A DNA stretch of 64,000 nt from Pseudomonas viridiflava (GTDB taxonomy: Bacteria > Pseudomonadota > Gammaproteobacteria > Pseudomonadales > Pseudomonadaceae), in assembly GCF_003702045.1 (NCBI RefSeq), contig NZ_RBTP01000012.1, positions 620,001 through 684,000 of the forward strand. The letters run 5' to 3'. Positions 27,134 to 35,299 of the stretch are shown piece after piece. The notes under the pieces are model-generated. The model saw only the letters and a list, made by a program, of their open reading frames with translations, was not told the origin of the DNA and made no database searches. Within the stretch, counting starts at the first letter, position 1. The number at the start of each line of letters is the position of its first letter. A program made the position numbers and the translations under genes.

Positions 27134-28756
27134 TCAGCGTTGCTTGTAGACGTCACGCAGTCGCGTAGTGGCGGCGCTGTGCCCCAGGTATTCGCGCACA
27201 TCGGCGTGAATCACCACCTCGTCGGTCATCTGCGACACCGGCATGATCGGCCCGGCTTTCTGGTCGTAGAGGGTCTGAATGCGCTGGTAATCCGCCAGCT
27301 GTTGCCTGGCATCGCGTTCACGCTCGGCCTGCTCGATCAATTGATTGATCTCGGCGTCGTAGAACGAGGTGCGCCAGCCCTGAAAGTTGCTCAGCTTGGC
27401 TTCTTCGCGGTTGTCGGGGTTGTAGATCAGTGCGCGCAGGCTGGAGTGAGGATGACGTTCGGCACCGCCGCCACCGCGACCGACCAGAATGTCGAAGCGC
27501 CGGTCGCGCATCGCACCGTAGATCTGGTTGCCGGTGCCCGTGATGATGTTGGCGTGAATGCCGGCCTGAGCGAGGGTCGATTGCAGACTGGTGGCGATGT
27601 TGATGAACGGCGAGTCGGTCAGCGAGCGGATAGTGATCTTGAAGCCGTCCGGATACCCGGCCTCGGCCAGCAGGCGTTTGGCGTTCGCAACGTTCAGCGT
27701 GTAGCCCGGATCGTCGAGGCGTGCAGGCAGGCCCAATTGCAACGGGCGCTGGTTGATCACGCCGTAATGCGGCATGACCACGTTATTGATGCCTTGATAG
27801 TCGATCAGCGAGCGAATCGCCTGGCGTACGCGGATGTCTTTGAACAGCGGCTGTTCCATGCTCAGTGCGATGTAGTAAATCGTGCCACGCGGGATGGTCT
27901 GCACATCGACCTCGTCCGAGCGGGTCAGGGCCTTGATGTCGGTGGCGGCCATGCCGCGAGCCACGTCCAGATCACCTCGCTCGACCATCAGGCGCAGGGC
28001 CTGGGACTCGGTCATGTTGCGCATGATCACCCGGCGCATCTTGGCCGGACCGCGCCAGTACGGCTCGAAGCGGCTCATCAGAATCACGTCGTTGGCGCGC
28101 CAGATGTCGAGCTTGAACGCGCCGGAACCTGCGGTGTTGGTGGTCAGCCAGCCTGCGCCGAGGTCATCGCCTTTGGCGTGTTGCAGGGCGGTGAGACGAT
28201 CAATGATGAAGGCGCTTGGCGAGGTCGCCAGGGTGTTGAGCACCAGCATCGGGTCGGTGGCTTTGGGCAGATCGAGCACGAACGTCGACGGGCCTTCGGC
28301 GCGCATCAGTTCACCTACGTTGCTGGCGGTGTAGCCGTAAGCTTTCCAGGTCGAAGCCAGCGCCTTGTTCAGGATTACCACGCGTTGCAGCGACCAGGCG
28401 ACATCCTGAGCGGTCAACGGGTTGCCGGAGTGAAACATCACGCCAGGGCGCAGGTGAAAAGTCAGGCGCATGCGGTCGGGACTGATTTCCCAACGCTCGG
28501 CCAGTGCGGGAATCAACTGGTCGGGTTTGGCCGCGTCCTGCTCCAGCAGCATGTCGTAGACGTTGGAATTGACCTCGGCCACTTCAAGGCCGGTCGCACC
28601 GGCCGGGTCAAGTGACAGCAGGTTGATCATGCTCATGCCGACCACCAGTTGATCCACCGGTGTTTCGCCCCGAGCCAGGGCGGGCGGGGTGTGCATGAGT
28701 GTCGCCGTCATGGCGACGCAAAGCAGCCAGGGCAGGTGCTTGGGCCAGAGCTTCAT
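27134..28756 (-). CDS. Periplasmic binding protein, peptide-importer family 5 (DppA-like)
   Basis: A 540-residue exported binding protein with a signal peptide of about 28 residues (cleavage near PPALARG). Family 5 landmarks include LSLDPAGATGLEVAEVNSNV, LAERWEISPDRMRLTFHLRP and NPLTAQDVAWSLQRV. Family 5 proteins bind peptides, but also nickel chelates, opines and oligosaccharides. The company of a KdgM porin and an enolase-superfamily enzyme makes a sugar-acid oligomer or plant conjugate more likely here than a dipeptide. AAGGA precedes the ATG. Confidence 0.88.
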   Translation of the reverse strand: MKLWPKHLPWLLCVAMTATLMHTPPALARGETPVDQLVVGMSMINLLSLDPAGATGLEVAEVNSNVYDMLLEQDAAKPDQLIPALAERWEISPDRMRLTFHLRPGVMFHSGNPLTAQDVAWSLQRVVILNKALASTWKAYGYTASNVGELMRAEGPSTFVLDLPKATDPMLVLNTLATSPSAFIIDRLTALQHAKGDDLGAGWLTTNTAGSGAFKLDIWRANDVILMSRFEPYWRGPAKMRRVIMRNMTESQALRLMVERGDLDVARGMAATDIKALTRSDEVDVQTIPRGTIYYIALSMEQPLFKDIRVRQAIRSLIDYQGINNVVMPHYGVINQRPLQLGLPARLDDPGYTLNVANAKRLLAEAGYPDGFKITIRSLTDSPFINIATSLQSTLAQAGIHANIITGTGNQIYGAMRDRRFDILVGRGGGGAERHPHSSLRALIYNPDNREEAKLSNFQGWRTSFYDAEINQLIEQAERERDARQQLADYQRIQTLYDQKAGPIMPVSQMTDEVVIHADVREYLGHSAATTRLRDVYKQR

Positions 28757-28810
28757 GAGTGCGGTCCTTTTTTATAGTTATTCAGACGCTTGTTTGTCGA
28801 AACGCTTTAG

Positions 28811-28833
28811 CGAGGGGGCCTTGAGACCCCTCG
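28811..28833 (-). promoter_or_regulatory. Hairpin between the enolase-like and binding-protein genes
   Basis: CGAGGGG and CCCCTCG pair around a nine-base loop in the 89-base gap within the operon. No T-run follows on either strand, so it looks like a processing or stability hairpin rather than a full terminator. Such hairpins often set unequal expression of a binding protein and its neighbours. Confidence 0.4.
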
Positions 28834-28845
28834 TCACGCCACCTG

Positions 28846-30000
28846 TCAGTAGCGCTGTTCGGTGTGGGTCTCGATGTAGCTGAAGTTGATGTCTTCGCCC
28901 AGACCCGGTTTCTCGCTAAGGTGCACGAAGCCGTCTTTGTCCATTGGGTCGACCAGGGTGTTGAGGTAGGCTGGCACGTCATCGTAGTCGAGAAAAGGAT
29001 GCAGCAGGCCGCGTTCGTACCAGCGACAGTTGCTGATCGCACCGACCACGGCGAGGTTGGCAGCTCCGTTGCCGTGGACTTCGCAATCCATGCCGAACGA
29101 CTCGGCCAGGTGCGCGACTTTCAGGCATGGCCCGATACCACCGACACCGGCCACGCCTGCACGCAGGATGTCACAGGCTTTATTGGCGACCCAGCTGGCG
29201 CGGCTGTGGTACTTGCCCGAAATGCTTTCCGGGCCAAGAACCGGAATGTCCAGGTTGGCTGCCAGCCAGGCATAGGATTCGGCGGAGTCTTCCATCATCG
29301 GCTCTTCGAACCAGGCAAAGTCGAGCTTTTGCAGTTCGCGCCCGATGTACAGCGCATCGGTGCGGCTGTACCAGTGATAACCGTCGAGCATCAGGGCGAT
29401 GTCCGGGCCGACGGCTTCACGTACGGCGGCGCAGGCCTGAACGTCCATGCGTGGATCGGGGGCGAAGGAGATAGGCGGCATCCAGGTGTGTAGCTTGATG
29501 CCTTTATAGCCGCGCTGGACCAGTTTCTCGGCGAACTGGCCGTATTCATCCGGGGTAGACAGGCCGCCTGCCAGGTCATCGCCGCACATGGTTGAACCGT
29601 AGGCCAACACCTTGTCGCGATAACCGCCCAGCAGTTTGTGTACGGGCTGTTTCAGTACACGTCCCGCCAGATCCCACAGTGCCTGTTCCACCAGCGCCAG
29701 TGCACGGTCGGTGAACTGACTGGCGCTGCCGCGTTGCCAGTGGGCCAGTTCCTGCCAGATCTTTTCCCGGTTCATCGGGTTCTGGCCGACCAGTACCTTT
29801 TTGACGAACGACTCAATGATGTGAGGGCGAATCAGCTCGGGAGGACCGAAGGCAAAACCTTCACTGCCGTCGTCGCAGGCGATGCGCAGCATGGCCATCC
29901 TGACCGGTTTTTCTTCGCCGGGATGGGCGTGGCCTGCGCTGTCTACAGCACGTCGCGAGGGGAAGGTAAAGACGTCGACACTGACCGAGGTGATGTTCAT
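28846..30000 (-). CDS. Enolase-superfamily (mandelate racemase-like) dehydratase or isomerase, substrate unknown
   Basis: A 384-residue TIM-barrel enzyme that would abstract a proton next to a carboxylate, usually dehydrating or cycloisomerising an acid sugar. Visible active-site residues are KLH (Lys near 168) on the second barrel strand, metal ligands Asp206 (LMLDGYHWYSR), Glu232 or Glu233 (WFEEPMMED) and the Glu of GPESISG, and His309 (CEVHGNGAAN) as the second base. The KxH rather than KxK pattern sets it apart from the common galactarate and glucarate enzymes. The start at 30000 has AAGG six bases upstream. It heads the seven-gene operon, directly behind the palindromic operators. Confidence 0.85.
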   Translation of the reverse strand: MNITSVSVDVFTFPSRRAVDSAGHAHPGEEKPVRMAMLRIACDDGSEGFAFGPPELIRPHIIESFVKKVLVGQNPMNREKIWQELAHWQRGSASQFTDRALALVEQALWDLAGRVLKQPVHKLLGGYRDKVLAYGSTMCGDDLAGGLSTPDEYGQFAEKLVQRGYKGIKLHTWMPPISFAPDPRMDVQACAAVREAVGPDIALMLDGYHWYSRTDALYIGRELQKLDFAWFEEPMMEDSAESYAWLAANLDIPVLGPESISGKYHSRASWVANKACDILRAGVAGVGGIGPCLKVAHLAESFGMDCEVHGNGAANLAVVGAISNCRWYERGLLHPFLDYDDVPAYLNTLVDPMDKDGFVHLSEKPGLGEDINFSYIETHTEQRY

Positions 30001-30017
30001 GAGAGCCTTTAGATATA

Positions 30018-30208
30018 TTGTCGTTATTTGAAATTCTAGTATGTCGTCATACAACGTTGGGCCGAGTATTCGTGCTTTTGTCGAACGATGTCAAGAGTCG
30101 TATGACGACTTTATACGATATAAGCGCAGATTATAGGGCGCTATCCGGAGCGGGAGGCACATAGGCCTTGGTTGGTGGCGTGATGAGACGGTTGTAAAGT
30201 CGTCATAC
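30018..30208. promoter_or_regulatory. Cluster of palindromic operators (TCGTCATAC family) upstream of the enolase-like operon
   Basis: Three related sites occur in 170 bases. GTATG-TCGT-CATAC is at 30039-30052. AGTCGT-ATG-ACGACT, a perfect 15-base palindrome, is at 30096-30110. AGTCGTCATAC is at 30198-30208. A further inverted repeat TTATA-CGA-TATAA is at 30111-30123, and a half-match TTGTCGTTA at 30019. Such short palindromes with a three- or four-base centre suit GntR/FadR regulators. Repression of the leftward operon is inferred. Confidence 0.65.
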
Positions 30209-30674
30209 CTTTATGAGGTTAAGCGATTAATCGCCTTGAAGAAGGCCCCACGACGTCTTCCATGGAGCGCTGTCTCACAGCAAACGCCGACCGGACTATT
30301 CGTGAACAAGTCCGTTTCCACGAAGGGTATTTTGTCAGCAGGTCATGTTGTCGGAACGCTGCAGCGCCCGCGAGAACAGTCTGGCGACGGTTGATCTCGA
30401 TGTGCATGCGAATCAAGGACGGGCAGTCGCACGGATTCATGAGCAACCTAAAATAAGTTTCACGCCGCTGTGGAACAGTTAACTGTGAGGGGCGGCGATG
30501 TGCCTGAAAGCCCCGTGGGGCATGGCGTGTGCCGTGCATGAGAGGGCATGTGCAACGTGCATCCGTTGGCAACCACAACGTCTTTTTCACATCTTCTTCA
30601 CCGTACCCGCACGAAACCGACCCTATCTTGGCCGCAACTGAAATCACGCTGAAGTCCAGTACAGGAGCGGCCCT
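30209..30674. other. Intergenic stretch without a convincing gene
   Basis: About 470 bases between the operator cluster and the histidine phosphatase gene. A leftward 142-codon frame crosses it but has no ribosome-binding site, a Cys/Arg-rich composition and no recognisable fold, so I do not call it. CGTGAACAAGTCCGTTTCCA near 30300 resembles a decayed copy of the REP wording seen at 42071. Confidence 0.5.
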
Positions 30675-31388
30675 GTGGCACGCAGTTCAACCGGCAGAGA
30701 TGGGTCCATAAACAGGTTCTGGTTTTCCAGATGGAGAAACGGCACTCCGTTGTTAACCAATCGCCAAATTGCACTGATGCTTGTCGTGGTGGCCATCGCC
30801 GCCGTCGGTGTCTGGTTCATGACCGCGTTCAAGGCCACCCATGTCGCCGATCTGGGTGCCAGTGGCATGTTGAAGAAGTCAGGCCTCTATGCGCGCTGGA
30901 AACAGGGCGAGGTGGTGGTCATGATCCGCCATGCGGAACGCTGTGATCGCTCGACCAATCCCTGCATGGCGGATGCCCAGGGCATTACGCTCAAGGGCAG
31001 TGAGGCGGCCTTGGCGGTAGGCGAGGGCCTGAGACGGCTCGGGTTCGTCAATGCCCGGATGATCACCAGCCCAAGAATGCGCACCCAGCAGACCGCCGAC
31101 CTGATATCCGGGCACGCCGTCGCCAATGAAGCCTGGCCCAACGACTGCAACGGCGGTTTCAACAAGGCGGTGCAAGCCCACAAGGTCAAAGGCGAAAACT
31201 TGATTTTGGTCACCCACAGCGGCTGTATCGACCAGTTCGAACGCAAACTGGGCGTGCCCTTCAATGAGCGGTCCAGCGCTTACGCTCAAGCCGTATTCGT
31301 GCAAGTGGACGGCATACATACACCCAAAATCCTCGGATCCCTGAATGCCAGGCAATGGGCAGACCTTGACAGCGAGCAAATGAATTGA
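30675..31388 (+). CDS. Membrane-anchored histidine phosphatase (Ais/LPS heptose-phosphatase-like)
   Basis: A 237-residue protein with an N-terminal membrane anchor (about 30-50, IALMLVVVAIAAVGVWFM) and a periplasmic histidine phosphatase domain. The phosphohistidine motif is VVMIRHAERCDRS; the second Arg site is SPRMRTQQTAD and the late His is in LVTHSGCID. The layout resembles Ais, which removes phosphate from LPS core heptose. The start is GTG at 30675, chosen because AGGAG lies seven bases upstream. It overlaps the PAP2 gene by four bases, and an orphan regulator follows, suggesting an envelope phosphate-remodelling operon. Confidence 0.8.
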   Translation: MARSSTGRDGSINRFWFSRWRNGTPLLTNRQIALMLVVVAIAAVGVWFMTAFKATHVADLGASGMLKKSGLYARWKQGEVVVMIRHAERCDRSTNPCMADAQGITLKGSEAALAVGEGLRRLGFVNARMITSPRMRTQQTADLISGHAVANEAWPNDCNGGFNKAVQAHKVKGENLILVTHSGCIDQFERKLGVPFNERSSAYAQAVFVQVDGIHTPKILGSLNARQWADLDSEQMN

Positions 31389-32224
31389 AGACACCCGCCA
31401 GCGCCCGTTACACCTTCTACCGCAACAATCTGGCGTTCCCTTTGCTGTTCGGCCTGTTGGTGTTCGTCACCTTCGACCTGACCCGACTGGACATCATGAT
31501 CAGCAACCTGCTTTTCGATCCGGTGGCAGGCCATTTCCCCATCGGAGAAAGCCATCTGTTCGAAAAGATCACCCACAACTGGGCGCGGATCATTCCGAAC
31601 TGGACAGGCGAGTTTGCGATCATCGGCACGTTGCTGTCGTTCGTCTGGCCCGCGCTGCAATACCGTCCGAATGCCCGCCTGACGCGATGGGTCAGCCGCA
31701 CGCGGGGTGCAGCGCCGTTGCAGTTCTTCAGTCGTTATCGGCTGGATTTTTTGTTCGTGGTCGTCGCGTTTGCCTTGAGCACCGGAATGATCCATTTCCT
31801 CAAGAGCCACACCAGTATTTATTGCCCGGTCGAAACTACGCTGTATGGCGGAGCGCAGGCTCATTTGGAGTGGTTCCGCAATTTCAACCTGTTGCATGAG
31901 GCCGGGGCAGGGCGTTGCTGGCCAGGGGGGCATGCGTCGAGCGGGTTCAGTCTGTTGGCACTGTACTTCGTTGCCCGTCGCTATCGCTGGGTGCATTCCA
32001 ATCGCCTGCTGATCGGGGTGCTCCTGCTGGGCATGATGTATGGCACCACCCGCGTGCTGCAGGGCTGGCATTTCATGTCGCACACCTTCTGGGCCGGGCT
32101 CGTCGTGTGGCTGAGTACGCTGCTGGTCGCGCTGTGTTTCTATGGGCGCTCCAGGTTGCAGCAGCCCGTGCATGAGGCACATGAGCGCACGTCTGCTCTC
32201 GCAGGCTCAGGGCTGGTCAGGTAG
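31385..32224 (+). CDS. PAP2-family membrane phosphatase with atypical motifs
   Basis: A 279-residue inner membrane protein with about six hydrophobic segments. The PAP2 signature is present in variant form: motif 1 reads KSHTSIYCP (Cys where Arg is usual), motif 2 PGGHASSGF, and motif 3 RVLQGWHFMSH (His in place of the usual Asp). Cys-Pro variants occur in a lipid-phosphatase subgroup. Likely substrates are undecaprenyl or phosphatidyl phosphates, or lipid A. The start is TTG overlapping the previous stop as TTGA, so translation is probably coupled. Confidence 0.83.
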   Translation: MKTPASARYTFYRNNLAFPLLFGLLVFVTFDLTRLDIMISNLLFDPVAGHFPIGESHLFEKITHNWARIIPNWTGEFAIIGTLLSFVWPALQYRPNARLTRWVSRTRGAAPLQFFSRYRLDFLFVVVAFALSTGMIHFLKSHTSIYCPVETTLYGGAQAHLEWFRNFNLLHEAGAGRCWPGGHASSGFSLLALYFVARRYRWVHSNRLLIGVLLLGMMYGTTRVLQGWHFMSHTFWAGLVVWLSTLLVALCFYGRSRLQQPVHEAHERTSALAGSGLVR

Positions 32225-32244
32225 ACGAACAGGAACGCGCCGCC

Positions 32245-32961
32245 ATGAATATTCTGGTCATTGAAGATCACCCTGACATTCACGATAACCTGCTGGAATT
32301 TTTCGAGCTCAGAGGGCACGCCGTCGAGGGCGCGCTGGATGGTCTGCGTGGGCTGCATCTGGCGGCCTCGAAACGTTTCGACGCGATCATCCTCGACATC
32401 ATGCTGCCCGGCATCGACGGCAACCAGATCTGCCGAAGCCTGCGGCAGTATTCGCAATCGGAAGTCGCGATTGTCATGCTCAGCGCCCGTGATGAACTGG
32501 AGGACCGGTTAGTGGGCTTCAAGGTCGGCGCGGACGACTACATCACCAAACCGTTCGCCATGTCTGAAGTGCTGGCCAGGGTCGAGGCGGTGGTCAGCCG
32601 TCGTCAGCGCAAGGACAATCGCCTGATGGTGGTTGCCGATCTGGTCTTCGATCTGGACACCCTGGAAGTGTCGCGTGCCGGTCTGCCGCTGAAACTCAGT
32701 CCGGCCAATCTGAAGCTGCTGGAATTGCTGATGCGCAAAAGCCCGCACATCGTCAAACGTGTCGAGCTGGAGCAGATTCTGTGGGGCCGGGATGCGCCCA
32801 AAAACGACAGCCTGCGCAGCAACATCCACACCCTCAGGCGCACACTGGACAAAGGCTTCGACGTTCCGTTACTGCACACCGCCCACGGTCTGGGCTATAA
32901 GCTGTGCGAGCAGCGAGTGGTCGGTGACGTGCCTGGCACGCGGTCGCTCAATCGAAGCTGA
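32245..32961 (+). CDS. OmpR/PhoB-type response regulator without a partner kinase nearby
   Basis: A 238-residue two-domain regulator. The receiver has the acidic pair in VIEDHPD, the phospho-acceptor Asp in IILDIMLPG, and the Lys of DDYITKPFAM. The winged-helix output domain follows (LSPANLKLLELLMRKSPHIV, HTLRRTLDKGF, HTAHGLGYKLCE). It is 20 bases after the PAP2 gene, in the same operon as two phosphatases, and no histidine kinase gene adjoins. Its 3' end overlaps the convergent AraC gene by 14 bases. Confidence 0.92.
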   Translation: MNILVIEDHPDIHDNLLEFFELRGHAVEGALDGLRGLHLAASKRFDAIILDIMLPGIDGNQICRSLRQYSQSEVAIVMLSARDELEDRLVGFKVGADDYITKPFAMSEVLARVEAVVSRRQRKDNRLMVVADLVFDLDTLEVSRAGLPLKLSPANLKLLELLMRKSPHIVKRVELEQILWGRDAPKNDSLRSNIHTLRRTLDKGFDVPLLHTAHGLGYKLCEQRVVGDVPGTRSLNRS

Positions 32962-33997
32962 ACAGGCGCTGGATCAGGGTCGGCGTGCTGCCCGTCCAGC
33001 GCTTGAACGAGCGACGAAAATTGGCCGGGTCATTGAAGTTCAAGTACTCGGCCACCGCCTCATTGCTCATGCCTTTGATCTGATACAGAAACAGCGCGAC
33101 GTGCTTGCGCGCCAAGTCATTGCGGGCCTGAAAGCAGGTGCCGTGTTTATGCAGCTTGCGCTTCAGGGTCGCCGGGCTCATGGCGAACGCCTGGGCCACC
33201 TGCTCCAGGCACGGCGCGTCGCGCACCGTGTCCGTCAGGTATTGATGCAGGCGGTCCAGCAGACTGGCGCACATGCCAAGGGCGGCCAGTTGCGCAACCG
33301 CTTCCTGTTGAGCAACCCTGGCTGCGATGGGTGAAGCGCCTGGCCAGGGACGGGTCAGAAACTGTCGGGGCAGACGCATCATGTCCAATGGGCGTTCGAA
33401 CACCGTGGTTTCGCCAAGATGCACCCAGTATTGCTCGACGTAGCGAGGCTCCGGATGGTTGAAACTGCACTCCCACGGCAGGCGCTCGCCACTCAGTTGC
33501 TGACTCATGGCGACGATCGACGTCATGGTCGCCTCCAGCAGAAACACCTGTTGCTCGCCTGCGCCGCAACTGTCCAGCCAGTACAGGTAGACAAAATGAT
33601 CGTCCAGTTCCAGGCGTGGCGTCAGCAGCGGACTGAGCAGGGCGCGTTGGTGAATCAGGATATTCAGCGCTTGATGCAGGTTTTGCGCGTGCCGCAAGGC
33701 GTGGCTCGCGGCACCATAGTGGCCGGGGAACAAGCGCTGGCCGAACAGAAAACTGGTGTCATCGGCTTCCATTTGCCGCTGTGCATTGCCGATCAGTACA
33801 ACGTATTGCTGCGGGCTGAGCCGCGTCTTGCCTGCCAGAATATCTTCATAGAACAAGCCGGTGCCCTTCAGCAGGCGATGGCTGTCCAGCCCCCGGGACA
33901 GGGCCAGGTCAATGAGCGTGGCGGGCTGGTAATGGCCAGAGATGAAGCGGCTGTCGGCTTCGTACCAGTCACTTTTGAGGGTCACGGCAGGCCTCAC
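32948..33997 (-). CDS. AraC-family transcription regulator with N-terminal sensor domain
   Basis: A 349-residue regulator. Residues about 20-210 form the Arabinose_bd-type domain found in OruR/ArgR-like proteins (LIDLALSRGLDSHRLLKGTG, QYVVLIGNAQRQMEADD). The C-terminal 100 residues hold the two AraC helix-turn-helices (CLEQVAQAFAMSPATLKRKL and SNEAVAEYLNFNDPANFRRSF, ending FKRWTGSTP). The start is GTG, overlapping the stop of the GGDEF gene as GTGA, so the two are co-transcribed. Target genes unknown. Confidence 0.88.
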   Translation of the reverse strand: MRPAVTLKSDWYEADSRFISGHYQPATLIDLALSRGLDSHRLLKGTGLFYEDILAGKTRLSPQQYVVLIGNAQRQMEADDTSFLFGQRLFPGHYGAASHALRHAQNLHQALNILIHQRALLSPLLTPRLELDDHFVYLYWLDSCGAGEQQVFLLEATMTSIVAMSQQLSGERLPWECSFNHPEPRYVEQYWVHLGETTVFERPLDMMRLPRQFLTRPWPGASPIAARVAQQEAVAQLAALGMCASLLDRLHQYLTDTVRDAPCLEQVAQAFAMSPATLKRKLHKHGTCFQARNDLARKHVALFLYQIKGMSNEAVAEYLNFNDPANFRRSFKRWTGSTPTLIQRLFSFD

Positions 33998-34908
33998 GCA
34001 GTGCGGGTCAGCGGGCGTCTGGCCCGTGCCAGCGAGAGGTTCAGACGTCTGAGCAGGTTGTCCGGTGTCTCGTTGATGGCCATGACTACCGCGACGCTGG
34101 CCGACAGATGAATCCGCTCACCCTGCTGACGGGTCTTGTGCGCCAGACTGGCCACCGCCTGTTGCAATTCCAGCGCCAGCAGCCTGGCCTGGCTTTCTCC
34201 GGTATGGGGCAGCAGCACGACGAACCGGTCACCCGCCAGACGGCAGAGAAGGTCTTGACGGCGCAGATTCAACACCAGCAGGTGGCTTAACGCGGACAGC
34301 ACTTCGTCGCCCTCGGCATGTCCGTAAGCCGTGTTGATGGCGCTGAAGTTATCGATGTCCACGGCCATCAGAGACAGCGGCTGTTGTTCGATGACGCTCT
34401 GCTCAAGGCTCAATACCAGTTGGCGCTTCAGGTAGTCTGCGCTGCCCAGCGGCGTGAGCTTGTCGTACAGCCGATGTTCGCGAAAGCCGCGCTCGCGTTT
34501 TTCCATCTGGGCGCTGATCGCCAGCTGTTCGCGGTGCCAGTGATAGATGCCGATGGTCAGCAGAATCAGGCCGACCGGCATTGGCCCGGACTCCAGCCAG
34601 TGGTCCCACTCGATCTCGCTGGGTAGGCGGATGAACTCATCCAGTGCGTCGATCCACCACGAAAAAAACACACAACTCAGGCCAATCGACAGGTAATTGG
34701 TAACCCGTCCCGCCGGGCGGCTCTTGAACACCAAAAACAGCCACACGAGGGACAGCAGCGCTGAGCCGCCTTCGCCGACGATGTCCAGCCACTGCCATTC
34801 GCTGAAGTGCTTGATGTCCCCAAACGCCAAAAACGCCAGCAGGCCGAGATTGGACGCGATCAGCAGAACAGCGAGCTTCCAGCGATGGGGTTGGATGATC
34901 CTGAACAT
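33994..34908 (-). CDS. Membrane GGDEF-domain protein with degenerate active site
   Basis: A 304-residue protein with four predicted membrane segments in the first 130 residues and a GGDEF domain after them (LYDKLTPLGSADYLKRQL, LMAVDIDNFSAINTAYGHAE). The signature loop reads RLAGDRFVVLLP, that is AGDRF in place of GGDEF/GGEEF. Loss of the second Gly-adjacent pattern and of the acidic pair argues against cyclic di-GMP synthesis. It may instead bind GTP or act as an input domain. The ATG has AGGAG upstream at a slightly long distance. It is the first gene of an operon with the AraC regulator. Confidence 0.85.
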   Translation of the reverse strand: MFRIIQPHRWKLAVLLIASNLGLLAFLAFGDIKHFSEWQWLDIVGEGGSALLSLVWLFLVFKSRPAGRVTNYLSIGLSCVFFSWWIDALDEFIRLPSEIEWDHWLESGPMPVGLILLTIGIYHWHREQLAISAQMEKRERGFREHRLYDKLTPLGSADYLKRQLVLSLEQSVIEQQPLSLMAVDIDNFSAINTAYGHAEGDEVLSALSHLLVLNLRRQDLLCRLAGDRFVVLLPHTGESQARLLALELQQAVASLAHKTRQQGERIHLSASVAVVMAINETPDNLLRRLNLSLARARRPLTRTA

Positions 34909-35299
34909 GGCCAGTGGTACTCCTGAAGTGCTGATAGTCGGCCAGCAAAACAGATGCGCATGACACTTGCGTGACGCCTGTCCGCTCCGGGTTGAGGGTC
35001 GAATCAGCTCACCTCTGTTGCAGGTTATTTCGTCGAACCCATGCGTGCCGGGACTCGCCAGCCTGCACTTTCAGGGGCTGAACACGCCGTGACGGCAGGC
35101 AGGCAGAGAGGGTTGTGCTCTCGCCCAGTCTCTTGCCGAGGTCAAATCAGCTCATTTCCCGTCGCAGAGCCTACTGAAAACCGCCTTTACGCCCTGTCAG
35201 CGACGCGCCTGTCACAGAACCGTCATTGCGCGACTCTAGCGTGCGCCTCCAGTTGCCGGGCCGATTTGCCTGGCCCGTCGGGATTCTGGGAGGACTCAC
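34909..35299 (+). other. Promoter region of the phytate locus
   Basis: 391 bases between the divergent GGDEF gene and the TonB-dependent receptor gene. I find no gene here. The only clear signal is the PhoB-type direct repeat at 35209-35226, reported separately. An additional CTGTCAG at 35194-35200 lies 15 bases upstream and is out of phase with it. Confidence 0.5.
35209..35226 (+). promoter_or_regulatory. Pho box (PhoB binding site) for the phytate operon
   Basis: CTGTCACAGAACCGTCAT contains two seven-base direct repeats (CTGTCAC, CCGTCAT) with starts exactly 11 bases apart. It agrees with the Pho box CTGTCAT-N4-CTGTCAT at most positions. It ends 73 bases before the receptor ATG, a normal place for a PhoB-activated promoter. 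Phosphate starvation control is thus likely. Confidence 0.72.

Noticed and set aside
22665..30000. The ABC/KdgM/enolase operon as a mobile or horizontally acquired island
   Set aside because: There are no transposases, tRNA or direct repeats at its edges, and base composition appears similar to the flanks; acquisition cannot be shown from the window.
30219..30647. A 142-codon leftward frame in the gap before the histidine phosphatase gene
   Set aside because: No ribosome-binding site, atypical Cys/Arg/His composition and no fold; treated as non-coding.
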